NCBI GenBank assembly: GCA_015487615.1
Contig: WFPJ01000144.1
Coordinates: 1-37,266, forward strand
DNA: 37,266 bases
Direction: 5' to 3'
Source: Aquificales bacterium
Lineage (GTDB): Bacteria; Aquificota; Aquificia; Aquificales; Aquificaceae
Made by a program: the position numbers and the translations under genes. This document shows positions 1 to 10,293 of the stretch, in pieces. Position 1 is the first letter of the stretch. Each line of letters begins with the position of its first letter. Under the pieces are notes generated by a model that saw nothing but the letters and a program-made list of their open reading frames with translations, had not been told where the DNA came from and made no database searches.

Positions 1-741
1 ATACAGAGAAGACATCAAAAGCTTATAGAAATATGTCCGTCTCCCGCCCTGCCAGCAAAGTTGAGAACAAAGATTCTTGGAAGTGCGGTTAACGCCCTGA
101 TGAAGATAGGTTATGAAAATGCAGGCACCATGGAATTCCTTGTTGATATTAATACGGGCGAATTTTATTTCATAGAGATGAATACAAGACTTCAGGTTGA
201 ACATACGATAACGGAGTTAATAACAGGTATAGATATAGTTGAACTTATGATAAGGATAGCTGCGGGTGAGCCATTACCTTATCTCCAAAGCGATATTGAC
301 TTCAGAGGTTATGCAATACAGTTCAGGATAAATGCGGAAGATCCCAAGAACAACTTTGCACCATCGCCCGGAAAAATAACAGCCTATTATTCACCAGGAG
401 GTCCAGGTGTCCGTATGGATGCGGGAGTCTATAAAGATTTCATAATTCCGCCTTATTACGATTCCCTTATAGCAAAGATGTGCGTGTGGGCGTTGACATG
501 GGAAAGAGCTGTAAACAGAGCAAGAAGGGCCCTTGATGAATTCGTTATAAGGGGAGTTCCTACCAACATACCCCTCCACAGGGAAATAATAAGGGATGAA
601 CAATTCATAAAAGGTAACTTTGGTGTAAAATTCTTAGAAGAAAGGTTACCTCATTATGACTTTGAAATAGAAGGTGAAAAGCCCAAAGAGGATGTAGCTT
701 TAGCAATCTCTGCGGCACTAGCAGCCTATTACGGCTTATAA
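1..741 (+). CDS. Biotin carboxylase subunit (acetyl-CoA / pyruvate / 2-oxoglutarate carboxylase type), 5' truncated by window edge
   Basis: Frame 1 is open from base 1 (IQRRHQKLIEICPSPALPAKLRTKILGS...); motifs FIEMNTRLQVEHTITELITGIDIVE and biotin carboxylase C-terminal domain; stop TAA 739-741. Confidence 0.9.
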   Translation: MQRRHQKLIEICPSPALPAKLRTKILGSAVNALMKIGYENAGTMEFLVDINTGEFYFIEMNTRLQVEHTITELITGIDIVELMIRIAAGEPLPYLQSDIDFRGYAIQFRINAEDPKNNFAPSPGKITAYYSPGGPGVRMDAGVYKDFIIPPYYDSLIAKMCVWALTWERAVNRARRALDEFVIRGVPTNIPLHREIIRDEQFIKGNFGVKFLEERLPHYDFEIEGEKPKEDVALAISAALAAYYGL

Positions 742-1235
742 GGATCTACACAGAGTACATAAGGTTCACTTTCCCTATCTCCGACCGCACCAGTTATTGC
801 ATAACATTTTCTGGTTTCATACCTTTTTATGATTATCTTGTCACCCTCAACCCTTTTGCCCAGATTAACATATATCCATTTTCTTCTGTAAGGGTAAATA
901 TAGTATCTGGAAAAACCACTTGGATACACCTCAACCAACTCGCTACCCTCTTTCACAACAACAAATGGTTTAAGAAGTAAGGCTTCACCAACACATACCC
1001 TATCCTTATCCTTACCCCTTAATATCTCAAAACAGAATCCTTTTCTCTCTTTCCTGTACCATACACCCTTATGAAAAACAAAGCCATTTACTTTTATGTC
1101 CTCCCTTGAGATAACATAAACGCCTTCACCCACCCTTTTCACATAATAGGATCTTTCTACCGGAGGTATGGGATGCTTCTTGATACCGCAGGATAATACA
1201 ATCAATCCAATCATTAACAAGAATATCTTCCTCAT
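729..1235 (-). CDS. Putative lipoprotein of unknown function
   Basis: MRKIFLLMIGLIVLSCGIKKHPIPP: short signal peptide with lipobox-like LSC; 168 aa; four further Cys. Confidence 0.65.
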   Translation of the reverse strand: MRKIFLLMIGLIVLSCGIKKHPIPPVERSYYVKRVGEGVYVISREDIKVNGFVFHKGVWYRKERKGFCFEILRGKDKDRVCVGEALLLKPFVVVKEGSELVEVYPSGFSRYYIYPYRRKWIYVNLGKRVEGDKIIIKRYETRKCYAITGAVGDRESEPYVLCVDPYKP

Positions 1236-1276
1236 TTTCTTTTATTATTATTTAATAACATTAAGGAGGTAAGGGT

Positions 1277-1972
1277 ATGGGCAAAGATATAACCATAGAA
1301 AGGGGAAGTATATCATTAAGTGGATATCTGGCAACACCTGAAGGGAAAGGTCCCGGTGTTATAGTTATTCATGAGTGGTGGGGTCTTGACTCCCCTCTGT
1401 CAAATATAAAGGAACTTACCGATATGTTTGCACAAGAGGGATTTGTTGCCCTTGCTCCTGACCTTTACAAGGGAAAGTCAGCAGACAACCCTGATGATGC
1501 AGGTAAACTCATGATGGATATGTTTCAAAACAGATTAAAAGAAGTGGAAGACATGGTAAGGGCATCGGTTGAATATTTAAAAAGTCTGGATGAGACTGAA
1601 CCCAAAAAGGTGGGTATAACAGGTTTTTGTTGCGGAGGAACCCTTTCTATGTATTTTGCGGATAAGCTATCCGATATACTTGATGCAAGTGTACCTTTTT
1701 ACGGATTGCCCCAGCTCGCTCCCTTTGACCCTAAGGGAATAAAAATACCCATTTTCTTTATTATGGCGGAGAAGGACGAATTCGTTAATAATGATGAAGT
1801 TATAGACATAGGAAAGGAAGTATGGAAAAACAGCGTTGAGGTTCAGATGAAAGTCTATCCAGGTGTAAATCACGCCTTCCTTAATACAAAAAGACCGGAA
1901 GTTTACCATGAAGATTTTGCAAAGGATGCCTTTAAGATGACAGTTGAATTCTTCAAAAGACACTTATCCTGA
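1277..1972 (+). CDS. Dienelactone hydrolase family protein
   Basis: VIVIHEWWGL, GITGFCCGG nucleophile elbow, PGVNHAF; strong SD AAGGAGG just upstream. Confidence 0.88.
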   Translation: MGKDITIERGSISLSGYLATPEGKGPGVIVIHEWWGLDSPLSNIKELTDMFAQEGFVALAPDLYKGKSADNPDDAGKLMMDMFQNRLKEVEDMVRASVEYLKSLDETEPKKVGITGFCCGGTLSMYFADKLSDILDASVPFYGLPQLAPFDPKGIKIPIFFIMAEKDEFVNNDEVIDIGKEVWKNSVEVQMKVYPGVNHAFLNTKRPEVYHEDFAKDAFKMTVEFFKRHLS

Positions 1973-2002
1973 TATAATAATTTTCCCTTTGGAGGTGTAA
2001 GG

Positions 2003-2206
2003 ATGGCTGTATGTTTTGTATGCGGTAAAAAGACTGTTCACGGTAGAAGTGTAACATTCTCGGGTGTGAGGAATCCGAGATTGTTTAAGCCAAATCTTCA
2101 AAAGATGCGCATAAGATTACCGGACGGTACTGTAAAAAAAGCTTATGTATGTACAAAATGTTTAAAGGCGGGGAAAGTTGTTAAAGCTCCCCGAATCAAA
2201 AAGTAA
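2003..2206 (+). CDS. rpmB: 50S ribosomal protein L28
   Basis: MAVCFVCGKKTVHGRSVTFSG...; SD GGAGG; TATAAT at 1973-1978. Confidence 0.93.
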   Translation: MAVCFVCGKKTVHGRSVTFSGVRNPRLFKPNLQKMRIRLPDGTVKKAYVCTKCLKAGKVVKAPRIKK

Positions 2207-3369
2207 TGCCTCTACGCTTCTTTACTGCAGGTGAGTCCCACGGTAAAGGTATAGTATCTTTTCTTGAAGGGATTCCCGCAAATCTTAGTATAGATATAAA
2301 CTTTATAAATAAGGAATTAGCAAGAAGACAGAGGGGCTACGGAAGAGGGGGGAGAATGAAAATAGAAAAGGATGAAGTTGAAATATTATCGGGGGTAAGG
2401 TTCGGAAAAACCATAGGTTCACCCATTGCTCTTTTTATAAAAAACAGGGACTGGAAAAATTGGAAAGATAAGATGGCTATAGAGAATACTCCTTCTCAAG
2501 ATTTCCCTTCCTTCACAAGACCGAGACCCGGTCATGCAGATCTCGTCGGCGGTATAAAGTATAACCAGAGGGATCTCAGAAACATCCTTGAAAGGTCTTC
2601 AGCAAGAGAGACTGCAGGAAGGGTTGCAGCAGGTGCAATATGCAAACTCTTTCTAAAGGAGTTGGGTATAACCATAGGAAGTTATGTAGTAAGCATAGGA
2701 AAGCTAAAACCCCCTATTGAAGAAGAGGATCTTTTAAAGAGATTTGAAAAGGCGGAAAACTCGGAAGTGAGATTTCCGGATCCTTCCCTTGACGAAAAAT
2801 TCAAAGAAGTTATTGATGAAGCTAAGGAAAAGGGAGAGTCACTGGGAGGTATATTTGAGGTATTTGCAGTTGGAGTTCCACCCGGTTTGGGCAGTCATAT
2901 TCAATGGGATAAAAGAATTGATGGCAGAATAGCTCAAGCTATTATGAGCATTCAGGCAATAAAAGGTGTTGAAATAGGTATGGGTTTTGGTTGTGCATCA
3001 CTGTATGGTTCCGAGGTTCATGACGAGATAGGATGGGAAAGGGAAAAAGGCTTTTTCAGATATTCAAATAATTTGGGCGGTACGGAAGGAGGAATGACGA
3101 ACGGTATGCCTTTAATAGTAAGGGCTGTAATGAAACCTATCCCCACTCTAACAAAACCTTTAAGGAGTGTTGATATTGAAACGAAGGAAGAGGTGAGGGC
3201 GGGTAAGGAAAGAAGCGATGTAACAGCGGTACCAGCTGCATCAGTTGTAGGGGAAGCTATGCTTGCAATAATTATTACTGACGCCATCCTTGAAAAGCTT
3301 GGGGGAGATTTTATGGAAGAAGTAAAGGAAAGATACGAATTATATATTAGACATATAATGAACTTTTAA
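2206..3369 (+). CDS. aroC: Chorismate synthase
   Basis: FFTAGESHGKGIVSFLEGIPANL, RPRPGHADLVGGIKY, SARETAGRVAAGA; TAATG overlap with rpmB. Confidence 0.96.
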   Translation: MPLRFFTAGESHGKGIVSFLEGIPANLSIDINFINKELARRQRGYGRGGRMKIEKDEVEILSGVRFGKTIGSPIALFIKNRDWKNWKDKMAIENTPSQDFPSFTRPRPGHADLVGGIKYNQRDLRNILERSSARETAGRVAAGAICKLFLKELGITIGSYVVSIGKLKPPIEEEDLLKRFEKAENSEVRFPDPSLDEKFKEVIDEAKEKGESLGGIFEVFAVGVPPGLGSHIQWDKRIDGRIAQAIMSIQAIKGVEIGMGFGCASLYGSEVHDEIGWEREKGFFRYSNNLGGTEGGMTNGMPLIVRAVMKPIPTLTKPLRSVDIETKEEVRAGKERSDVTAVPAASVVGEAMLAIIITDAILEKLGGDFMEEVKERYELYIRHIMNF

Positions 3370-3370
3370 A

Positions 3371-4108
3371 ATGGTTAAATTTCTTGAATCAATCGGTAAT
3401 GCAACTATAATAACACTCAAGGCTTTTTATTTCCTGTTCAGAAAACCACCAAAGTTAAGGCACTTTATTGACCAAATTTCCTACCTTGGTGCGGAAACTA
3501 TCCCGGTGGTTGTCGTAACATCTCTTTTTACAGGGGGTGTTATAGCACTTCAAACCTATTCAACTTTCAGCAGATTCAATGCTGAATCCATGATAGGTAT
3601 AGTGGTAGCCCTTTCCATGGGAAGGGAGTTGGGTCCTGTCCTCACAGCTCTAATGGTTGTAGCCCGCGTAGGTTCCGCCATGACGGCAAACATAGGAACG
3701 ATGAGGATAAGCGAACAGATAGATGCACTTGAAGTGATGGCAGTTGATCCCGTAAGATACCTCGTAACACCGAGACTGTTTGCAGCACTCATAGGTCTTC
3801 CTGTTCTTACATTTATCTCGGATCTATCAGGTATATTTGGTGGTTGGCTCGTTGCAACACAGCTCTTCGGAGTAAATCCGGATGTCTATTGGCAAAAAAT
3901 GGTTGATTTTACAGAGCTGTACGATATCATAGGTGGTATATACAAATCCATATTCTTTGGTCTTATAATAGCAAGCGTAAGCTGTTACTTCGGTTTTTAT
4001 ACAAAAGGTGGAACAAAAGGTGTGGGAAGGGCAACAACCAACTCCGTTGTAACATCCTCCATGCTTATTCTCATTTCCGATTACTTCCTTACCGCAATCA
4101 TCTTCTAA
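3371..4108 (+). CDS. mlaE: MlaE-family ABC transporter permease
   Basis: TSLFTGGVIALQTYSTFSRF, GRELGPVLTALMVVARVGSAMTANIGTMRISEQIDALEVMAVDP. Confidence 0.92.
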   Translation: MVKFLESIGNATIITLKAFYFLFRKPPKLRHFIDQISYLGAETIPVVVVTSLFTGGVIALQTYSTFSRFNAESMIGIVVALSMGRELGPVLTALMVVARVGSAMTANIGTMRISEQIDALEVMAVDPVRYLVTPRLFAALIGLPVLTFISDLSGIFGGWLVATQLFGVNPDVYWQKMVDFTELYDIIGGIYKSIFFGLIIASVSCYFGFYTKGGTKGVGRATTNSVVTSSMLILISDYFLTAIIF

Positions 4109-6597
4109 GCGGATACCACTTTATTTCTACCCTCCTTTTTAGCCCTGTAAAGCCTCTCGTCCGCTATATGCACTATTCTGTCAATGTTACTTCCGTCCTC
4201 GGGAAATGTAGCAACTCCGAAGCTTGCGGTTACGGTTATATTCTTACCCTCCGGTAAGGTAAACTCCGTTGAAGAAAGTATCTTTCTCAGCCTTTCAGCA
4301 ACCTCCACAGCTCTACTTTTTTCAGTATCAGGCATAATTATTATGAACTCCTCCCCTCCATACCTTCCAACAACATCACTACTTCTCAGATTTTCTACCA
4401 TCTTTGAAGCAAAGGTCTTTAAAATCATATCTCCCGCCTTGTGACCGTACGTATCGTTCAATTTTTTAAATTTATCAATATCAACCATTACTACAGAAAG
4501 ATCCTTCTTATTCCTTTTACTCCTCTGTATCTCCCTTTCAAATACCTCATCAATAAATCTCCTGTTGTAGAGCCCTGTAAGGGGATCCCTTATAGACAGC
4601 TCCCTGTTTATCTTTATAAGTCTTAGGTTTGATACAAAGGGACCGAATGCGCTGAAAAGATCCTGAAGGAAGGTTATCTTTTCCTGAGTAAAAAAGTTTT
4701 CCCTTTTGGACATAAGGGTAACTATTGCAAGAATATTACCAGAAACAGAGATGGTTATACACATATAAGATTTAACCTCAGGTGATATATGGGCATAAGG
4801 GCACTTAAAATCTCTTTCCGAATTAACAACGAAATAATTACTTGAAACCATAGCTTTGCACATATCTATATCAAGCTCAAGACAGTCCCTTAACCACAAC
4901 CTTTCCTCTTGGGCAATAAAAGTGTCCATTATTTTGTTAATAGTGCTGTCAACCCTGTATATATGAACACCGTCAAAATTAAGCTGTTTTAAAACATGAA
5001 GTAAAACCTGATAAGCTTCTTCCTCGGAAGTTGATCTGTTTAAAGAAATTATAAAGTTATGAAATATTTCAAGCTCCTCTTTTTGTCTTTTGATTTCCTC
5101 TTCCATTTCAATCTTTTCGGAGATATCTCTTGCGGCAACAAGAATACACAGTCTTGAATTTATCTCCACCTTTGTGGCGGTTATCTCAACAGGTATCTTC
5201 CTACCATCTATGGTTTTATAATATCTCGTACCCTTAACTATACTGTCCTGCCTTATTATCTTTTGTACATTTTCCATAATTGTCTCTTTGTCAGCATCAA
5301 CGATATCATATATAGTAAGGTTTACTATCTCGTCCTCCGTATAGCCGAGAGTTTTAATTGCGGAATAATTAGCCAAACATATCTTCCCGTCCTTTACATC
5401 ATATATAAGAATCATATCCGGGGTAGAATTCAAAATCTTAGTATATGTTTCAAATCCCTTCCTTACCTCCTCTTCCCTTTTGTGTTCCTGAGTTACATCC
5501 CTTATTATAAGCTTTATTCTTCCTCTTTCCTCGGAACCTGTTTTAAGCAAAGAGCCTGAAACATCGTATATACAACCATTACTGCTGAATCTTATTGATT
5601 CAAATTTACCATCCTTAAGAAGGCTCATATACATCCTAATCCATTCTTCCTGAGGAATTATTTCAGTAATAGGGGAATCTATAATATCAACACCGAAGTG
5701 CTTAATAGCGGATCTATTAGCCCATATTATAATGTGACCATCCGCAGTATCAATAACATCAACGATAATCTCCGGGAGAAGATTTAACATCTCCCTCGTT
5801 ATTTTCAGGCGTTTTTCAAGGAAATTCCTGTAACTCCCCTCAAAGCTCTGAAGTATATCACGCTGGGTAATTATTCCAACCGCTCTGCCTTCATCATCCT
5901 CAACCACCAAGCGTCTAACCCTTCTCTCATCCATTATCTTTACAACTTCAACTATATCAGTATTCTCATTAACGCTTAAAACAGGCGATGTCATATATTC
6001 CCTGACGGGTTTATCAATATCAATAAAATTACTGCTCAGCCTTAGAATGTCTCTTTCAGTAATGATACCTACTGCTTTCCCATTTTCAACTATTGGTACA
6101 GCACCTATATTATTTTTTGACATTAGCTCTATAGCATAGGATAAGGGTCTTTCTGGGGATGCACTTATAAGAGGCCTTCCAGGACCTATAACGTGTTTCA
6201 CTTTTAAGGAAGTGGGCAGAAAGTTCCTGCTCAGATTAACAAGAATATCTCTTTCTGTAACGACACCGACAAATTCCTTCCTGTCATCAACTACAGCAAC
6301 CCTTCTTATGTTATTTTCAACCATAATAATAAGAGTATGTAGAAGGGTCCTTGATTTGTTTATAGAGATGACCGGTTTTGTAGCATAGTCTATTGCCCTT
6401 CCAGAAAGATCAACCCTTTCATAGAAAAACCTTACAATATCCCTCTCGGTAATAATACCGACTGGTTTATTATCTTCAACAACTACGACAGCCCCCTTCC
6501 CGTATTTATTCATAACTTTTATAGCATTAATAAGAGTATCTTCAGGCTTTATATAAAACTTTTCGCCAAGTATATCTTCCAATTTTAGTGGTTCCAT
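4105..6597 (-). CDS. Diguanylate cyclase with four N-terminal CBS motifs, two PAS-like domains and a GAF-like domain
   Basis: Four GIITERDI/GVVTERDI/GIITQRDI CBS motifs; PAS-like segments; GGEEF active site with RDPLTGLYNRRF. ORF track start (6651) judged too early; MEPLKLEDILG at 6597 preferred. Confidence 0.88.
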   Translation of the reverse strand: MEPLKLEDILGEKFYIKPEDTLINAIKVMNKYGKGAVVVVEDNKPVGIITERDIVRFFYERVDLSGRAIDYATKPVISINKSRTLLHTLIIMVENNIRRVAVVDDRKEFVGVVTERDILVNLSRNFLPTSLKVKHVIGPGRPLISASPERPLSYAIELMSKNNIGAVPIVENGKAVGIITERDILRLSSNFIDIDKPVREYMTSPVLSVNENTDIVEVVKIMDERRVRRLVVEDDEGRAVGIITQRDILQSFEGSYRNFLEKRLKITREMLNLLPEIIVDVIDTADGHIIIWANRSAIKHFGVDIIDSPITEIIPQEEWIRMYMSLLKDGKFESIRFSSNGCIYDVSGSLLKTGSEERGRIKLIIRDVTQEHKREEEVRKGFETYTKILNSTPDMILIYDVKDGKICLANYSAIKTLGYTEDEIVNLTIYDIVDADKETIMENVQKIIRQDSIVKGTRYYKTIDGRKIPVEITATKVEINSRLCILVAARDISEKIEMEEEIKRQKEELEIFHNFIISLNRSTSEEEAYQVLLHVLKQLNFDGVHIYRVDSTINKIMDTFIAQEERLWLRDCLELDIDMCKAMVSSNYFVVNSERDFKCPYAHISPEVKSYMCITISVSGNILAIVTLMSKRENFFTQEKITFLQDLFSAFGPFVSNLRLIKINRELSIRDPLTGLYNRRFIDEVFEREIQRSKRNKKDLSVVMVDIDKFKKLNDTYGHKAGDMILKTFASKMVENLRSSDVVGRYGGEEFIIIMPDTEKSRAVEVAERLRKILSSTEFTLPEGKNITVTASFGVATFPEDGSNIDRIVHIADERLYRAKKEGRNKVVSA

Positions 6598-6602
6598 CAA
6601 TA

Positions 6603-6608
6603 TATAAT
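6603..6608 (+). promoter_or_regulatory. Candidate -10 element (TATAAT) for the CDF gene
   Basis: Perfect TATAAT 20 nt upstream of ATG 6629; no clear -35. Confidence 0.4.
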
Positions 6609-6628
6609 GATAGTTTAAATTTATAGAA

Positions 6629-7528
6629 ATGGATAAGAAAGATAACATCAAAAATTTAACAATAGCTTTAATATTGATATCTTCCTTTGCAATAGTTGAA
6701 GCTGTAGGCGGTTTTATAACGGGGAGTTTAGCCCTTATCTCAGACGCGGGTCACATGGTAACAGACGCCATCTCAATACTTATAGCCCTTGTTGCCCAGA
6801 TTATAGCATCAAAGAAATTGAACAGAAATATGACCTATGGGCTTTACAGGGCGGAGGCTGTTGCTGCCTTTTTTAACGGGATCTTCCTCATAGGCATATT
6901 TGCCTACATCTTTTATGAAGCCATAGAAAGATTTCAAAAACCACGCGAAATAATGGGTCTTCCAATGCTAATAATAGCGGTAATAGGTCTTATTGTGAAT
7001 ATAATTGTCATGATCATACTGTTAAGAACATCTAAAAAGAATATAAATATAAAGGCTGCTCTCCTTCATGTCCTAACCGATACCCTAGGATCAGTAGCTG
7101 CCATTATAGCGGGAATATCCGTATATTTCTGGAAGCTCTATATAATGGATCCTATACTCAGCGTTGTTGTTGTTCTCTTACTATTACCAAGCACATATAA
7201 CGTTATAAAAAGTTCATTATCAATATTGATGGAATTTGCCCCTAAGGAAATAAACATAGAAGAGATTGAAAAGGATCTAAGAAATATTGACGGAGTTATT
7301 GATATTCACGATCTGCATATCTGGTCAATAACCTCAGGCAACGATATACTCACGGTTCATATAGTTACGGAAAAGATTTCGTCATCCCAAAAAATACTGA
7401 AGGAAGTTCATAAAATAGCGGAGAATTATGGAATAAGACACACGACAGTGCAGATAGAAAAAATGGGTTTTCCTTGTCCAGAGGTATGTCCAGTTTTTGA
7501 AAAATCAAAGAAAGGACACACTCACTGA
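6629..7528 (+). CDS. Cation diffusion facilitator (CzcD-like) metal transporter
   Basis: SLALISDAGHMVTDAISILIALVAQ, HVLTDTLGSVAAI, C-terminal IHDLHIWSITSG. Confidence 0.92.
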   Translation: MDKKDNIKNLTIALILISSFAIVEAVGGFITGSLALISDAGHMVTDAISILIALVAQIIASKKLNRNMTYGLYRAEAVAAFFNGIFLIGIFAYIFYEAIERFQKPREIMGLPMLIIAVIGLIVNIIVMIILLRTSKKNINIKAALLHVLTDTLGSVAAIIAGISVYFWKLYIMDPILSVVVVLLLLPSTYNVIKSSLSILMEFAPKEINIEEIEKDLRNIDGVIDIHDLHIWSITSGNDILTVHIVTEKISSSQKILKEVHKIAENYGIRHTTVQIEKMGFPCPEVCPVFEKSKKGHTH

Positions 7529-7530
7529 GG

Positions 7531-7559
7531 TTGATATATAAATATCTGTATACTATATT
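7531..7559 (+). promoter_or_regulatory. Candidate sigma70-type promoter for minCDE
   Basis: TTGATA (7531-7536), 17-nt spacer, TATATT (7554-7559), 15 nt before the minC ATG. Confidence 0.45.
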
Positions 7560-7574
7560 TTAGAAAATGGCATA

Positions 7575-8147
7575 ATGATTGAACTGAAAGGTATAACAAT
7601 ACCTGTTGTGATAATAAAAATAAAAGAAAAGAAGCCGCTTCAATCTATAAAAGAAGAAATAAAAGAAAAACTCAACGGACCTTTCCTAAAATGGGGTTAT
7701 TTCCTTATAGATTCTGATTCACTTCTTACAAGGGAAGAAATCAGTGAACTTGAGAATTTCCTTCACACTATGAATTTGAACAGTGTAACTGCAATTGAAA
7801 AAAGGGAAACATTAAAAGAAGAGAAAAGATTATTAATAATTGACCGTTGTTTGAGATCAGGTCAGAAGGTGGAACATAACGGCGATGTGCTTGTTCTCGG
7901 AGATGTTAACAGGGATGCTGAGGTAGTTGCAACGGGAAACATAATAGTTACGGGAACTCTAAGAGGTATAGCCCGTGCAGGAGTGATGGGGGACGAAAAT
8001 GCGGTTGTTGTAGCATATAGGATGGAACCCCAAAGGATAGAAATAGGATCAAGAATGGCAATATTAATGGACGAAGATAAAACATCTCCAGGCTATCCTG
8101 AAGTTGCACGTGTTGAGGATGGAAAGATAGTGCTTGATAGGGTATAA
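7575..8147 (+). CDS. minC: Septum site-determining protein MinC
   Basis: C-terminal beta-helix motif GDVLVLGDVNRDAEVVATGNIIVTGTLRGIARAG; adjacent to minD. Confidence 0.9.
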   Translation: MIELKGITIPVVIIKIKEKKPLQSIKEEIKEKLNGPFLKWGYFLIDSDSLLTREEISELENFLHTMNLNSVTAIEKRETLKEEKRLLIIDRCLRSGQKVEHNGDVLVLGDVNRDAEVVATGNIIVTGTLRGIARAGVMGDENAVVVAYRMEPQRIEIGSRMAILMDEDKTSPGYPEVARVEDGKIVLDRV

Positions 8148-8168
8148 TCTGGCTTGTAGGAGGATTAA

Positions 8169-8957
8169 ATGGCAAAGGTAATAGTAATAACTTCGGGAAA
8201 AGGAGGAGTTGGGAAAACCACCTTAACCGCAAACTTGGGTGTAGCCCTTTCCATGATGGGTAAAAGGGTAATAGTCATTGACGCAGATATAGGTTTAAGA
8301 AACCTTGATATGATACTCGGACTAGAAAATAGAATAGTCTACGACGTCCTTGATGTTTTGGAAGGAAATGTTCCCGTTGAAAAAGCCCTTGTAAGAGATA
8401 AAAGGGGAAACACTCTGTGGCTATTACCGGCAAATCAAACAAAAAATAAGGATGCGGTAGATAAAGAAAAATGGTTAAGTCTTATTAACACACTTAAAAA
8501 TTTGGAAAATTATGATTACATATTAATAGATTCACCAGCAGGTATAGAGGAAGGTTTTAAAAATTCAGTTATGCCTGCTGACACCGCCCTTATTGTAGTA
8601 AACCCCGAGGTTTCCTCTGTAAGAGACGCGGACAGGGTTATAGGGCTTTTAGAAAGCATGGATAAAAGGGACTACCACATAATAATAAACCGCATAAACT
8701 GGAATCAAGTAAAAAAGGGTGAGATGTTATCGGTAGAAGACATAGTAGACATCCTTAAAGCACACCTAATAGGGGTGGTCCCTAACGATGACAGCTTGGT
8801 TGATTTCACCAACAGGGGAGAACCAATAGTCCTTGACAGAGATAGGGCGGTATCAAAGGCAATAATTGATATAGCCAGAAGGATTACCGGAGAAAAGGTG
8901 CCTATGATTTATCATAAGGAAAAGAAAGGCTTACTCAGTAAACTCTTAGGGAGGTAA
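8169..8957 (+). CDS. minD: Septum site-determining ATPase MinD
   Basis: VITSGKGGVGKTTLTANLG deviant Walker A, IDADIGLRNLDMILG, C-terminal amphipathic LLSKLLGR. Confidence 0.97.
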   Translation: MAKVIVITSGKGGVGKTTLTANLGVALSMMGKRVIVIDADIGLRNLDMILGLENRIVYDVLDVLEGNVPVEKALVRDKRGNTLWLLPANQTKNKDAVDKEKWLSLINTLKNLENYDYILIDSPAGIEEGFKNSVMPADTALIVVNPEVSSVRDADRVIGLLESMDKRDYHIIINRINWNQVKKGEMLSVEDIVDILKAHLIGVVPNDDSLVDFTNRGEPIVLDRDRAVSKAIIDIARRITGEKVPMIYHKEKKGLLSKLLGR

Positions 8958-8960
8958 AAA

Positions 8961-9203
8961 ATGCTTCCGTTTCTGAGGTTCGGAAAGAAAAGCAAAGATG
9001 AAGCAAAGAAAAGGCTTACTCTGATTCTTCAATATGAAAGGCAGGGAATCCCGCCATCTCTCATAGATAACCTGAGGAAGGATATAATAGGTGTATTATC
9101 CAAATATCCACAGATAGATATAGACGATATAAACCTTTCTCTGAAAGGTGACAGGGAAGGTGTAGCAGAGATATACATAAGCATACCTGTGAAAGGATCT
9201 TAG
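8961..9203 (+). CDS. minE: Cell division topological specificity factor MinE
   Basis: Position after minD; AKKRLTLILQYERQG...LRKDIIGVLSKYPQID. Confidence 0.9.
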   Translation: MLPFLRFGKKSKDEAKKRLTLILQYERQGIPPSLIDNLRKDIIGVLSKYPQIDIDDINLSLKGDREGVAEIYISIPVKGS

Positions 9204-9204
9204 G

Positions 9205-10293
9205 TTAAAGTGCCTTTTCCATTTCCTTTATTTTTTCTTCTATCTCCGCGGTCCTTAGAGCATCTATAAGTTCGTCAAGGTTACCCTCAAGTATCTCAGG
9301 TAGCTTGTAAAGGGTAAGATTTATTCTGTGATCCGTTACCCTATTCTGAGGAAAGTTGTAAGTCCTTATCTTCTCACTTCTCTCCCCTGTTCCCACCTGT
9401 TCCCTTCTTTCCTTTGCTATCTCTTCTTCTTTCAATCTGTTGTAATAATCCTTAAGCCTTGCATAAAGTATCTTCATAGCCTTCTGTCTATTTTGATACT
9501 GGGACCTTTCTTCCTGACATGATACAGTTATTCCAGTAGGTATGTGTGTTATTCTGACTGCGGTCTCCGTAGTATTCACATACTGACCCCCAGCACCCGA
9601 AGCCCTGAAAGTTTCAATTTTTAAATCCTGAGGGTTTATTTGGATATCTTCTTCTCCAGCTTCAGGAAGTACTGCAACAGTTACGGTTGATGTATGTATT
9701 CTTCCCCCCGATTCAGTAACAGGAATCCTTTGCACCCTGTGAACACCGCTTTCATACTTCAGCCTTGAATAAACATCCTTACCTTCCACAAGGGCAATAA
9801 CTTCCTTAAATCCCCCGAGTCCTGTCCTATTGGCACTCAATATGGTTATCTTCCATCCCTTTTCTTCCGCATATTTTTGATACATTCTGAAAAGATCAGC
9901 AGCAAAAAGGGCAGCCTCTTCACCACCCGCACCCGCTCTTATCTCAAGTATTATGTTCTTAGATTCATCCGGATCCTTAGGAATCATAAGCTCTTTAAGT
10001 TTGTTTTCAGTCTCCTCAATCTTTTCCTGAAGATGTCTTATCTCCTCTTCAGCTAATGCTCTTATATCTTCATCACCGCTACGAAGAAGCTCCTTAGCCT
10101 CTTCATATTCACGTTCATATCTTTGATACAGCTTGTAGGTTTCATAAATTTCCGTAAGCTCTTTAAGTTCCTTATTGAATTTCTGATACTTTTTTATATC
10201 CTGAATTATCTCTGGTTTTGATATTTCCTTCTGTAATTCCTCATATCTTTTTGCTATACCCTCTAACCTTTTAAGTAAAAACTTGTTTTTCAT
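9205..10293 (-). CDS. prfA: Peptide chain release factor 1
   Basis: [25 protein letters not shown] (GGQ), [15 protein letters not shown]. Confidence 0.96.
   Translation of the reverse strand: MKNKFLLKRLEGIAKRYEELQKEISKPEIIQDIKKYQKFNKELKELTEIYETYKLYQRYEREYEEAKELLRSGDEDIRALAEEEIRHLQEKIEETENKLKELMIPKDPDESKNIILEIRAGAGGEEAALFAADLFRMYQKYAEEKGWKITILSANRTGLGGFKEVIALVEGKDVYSRLKYESGVHRVQRIPVTESGGRIHTSTVTVAVLPEAGEEDIQINPQDLKIETFRASGAGGQYVNTTETAVRITHIPTGITVSCQEERSQYQNRQKAMKILYARLKDYYNRLKEEEIAKERREQVGTGERSEKIRTYNFPQNRVTDHRINLTLYKLPEILEGNLDELIDALRTAEIEEKIKEMEKAL

Noticed and set aside
5263-5559. 98-aa plus-strand ORF
   Set aside because: Antisense to the GGDEF gene, Tyr/Ile-rich shadow translation.
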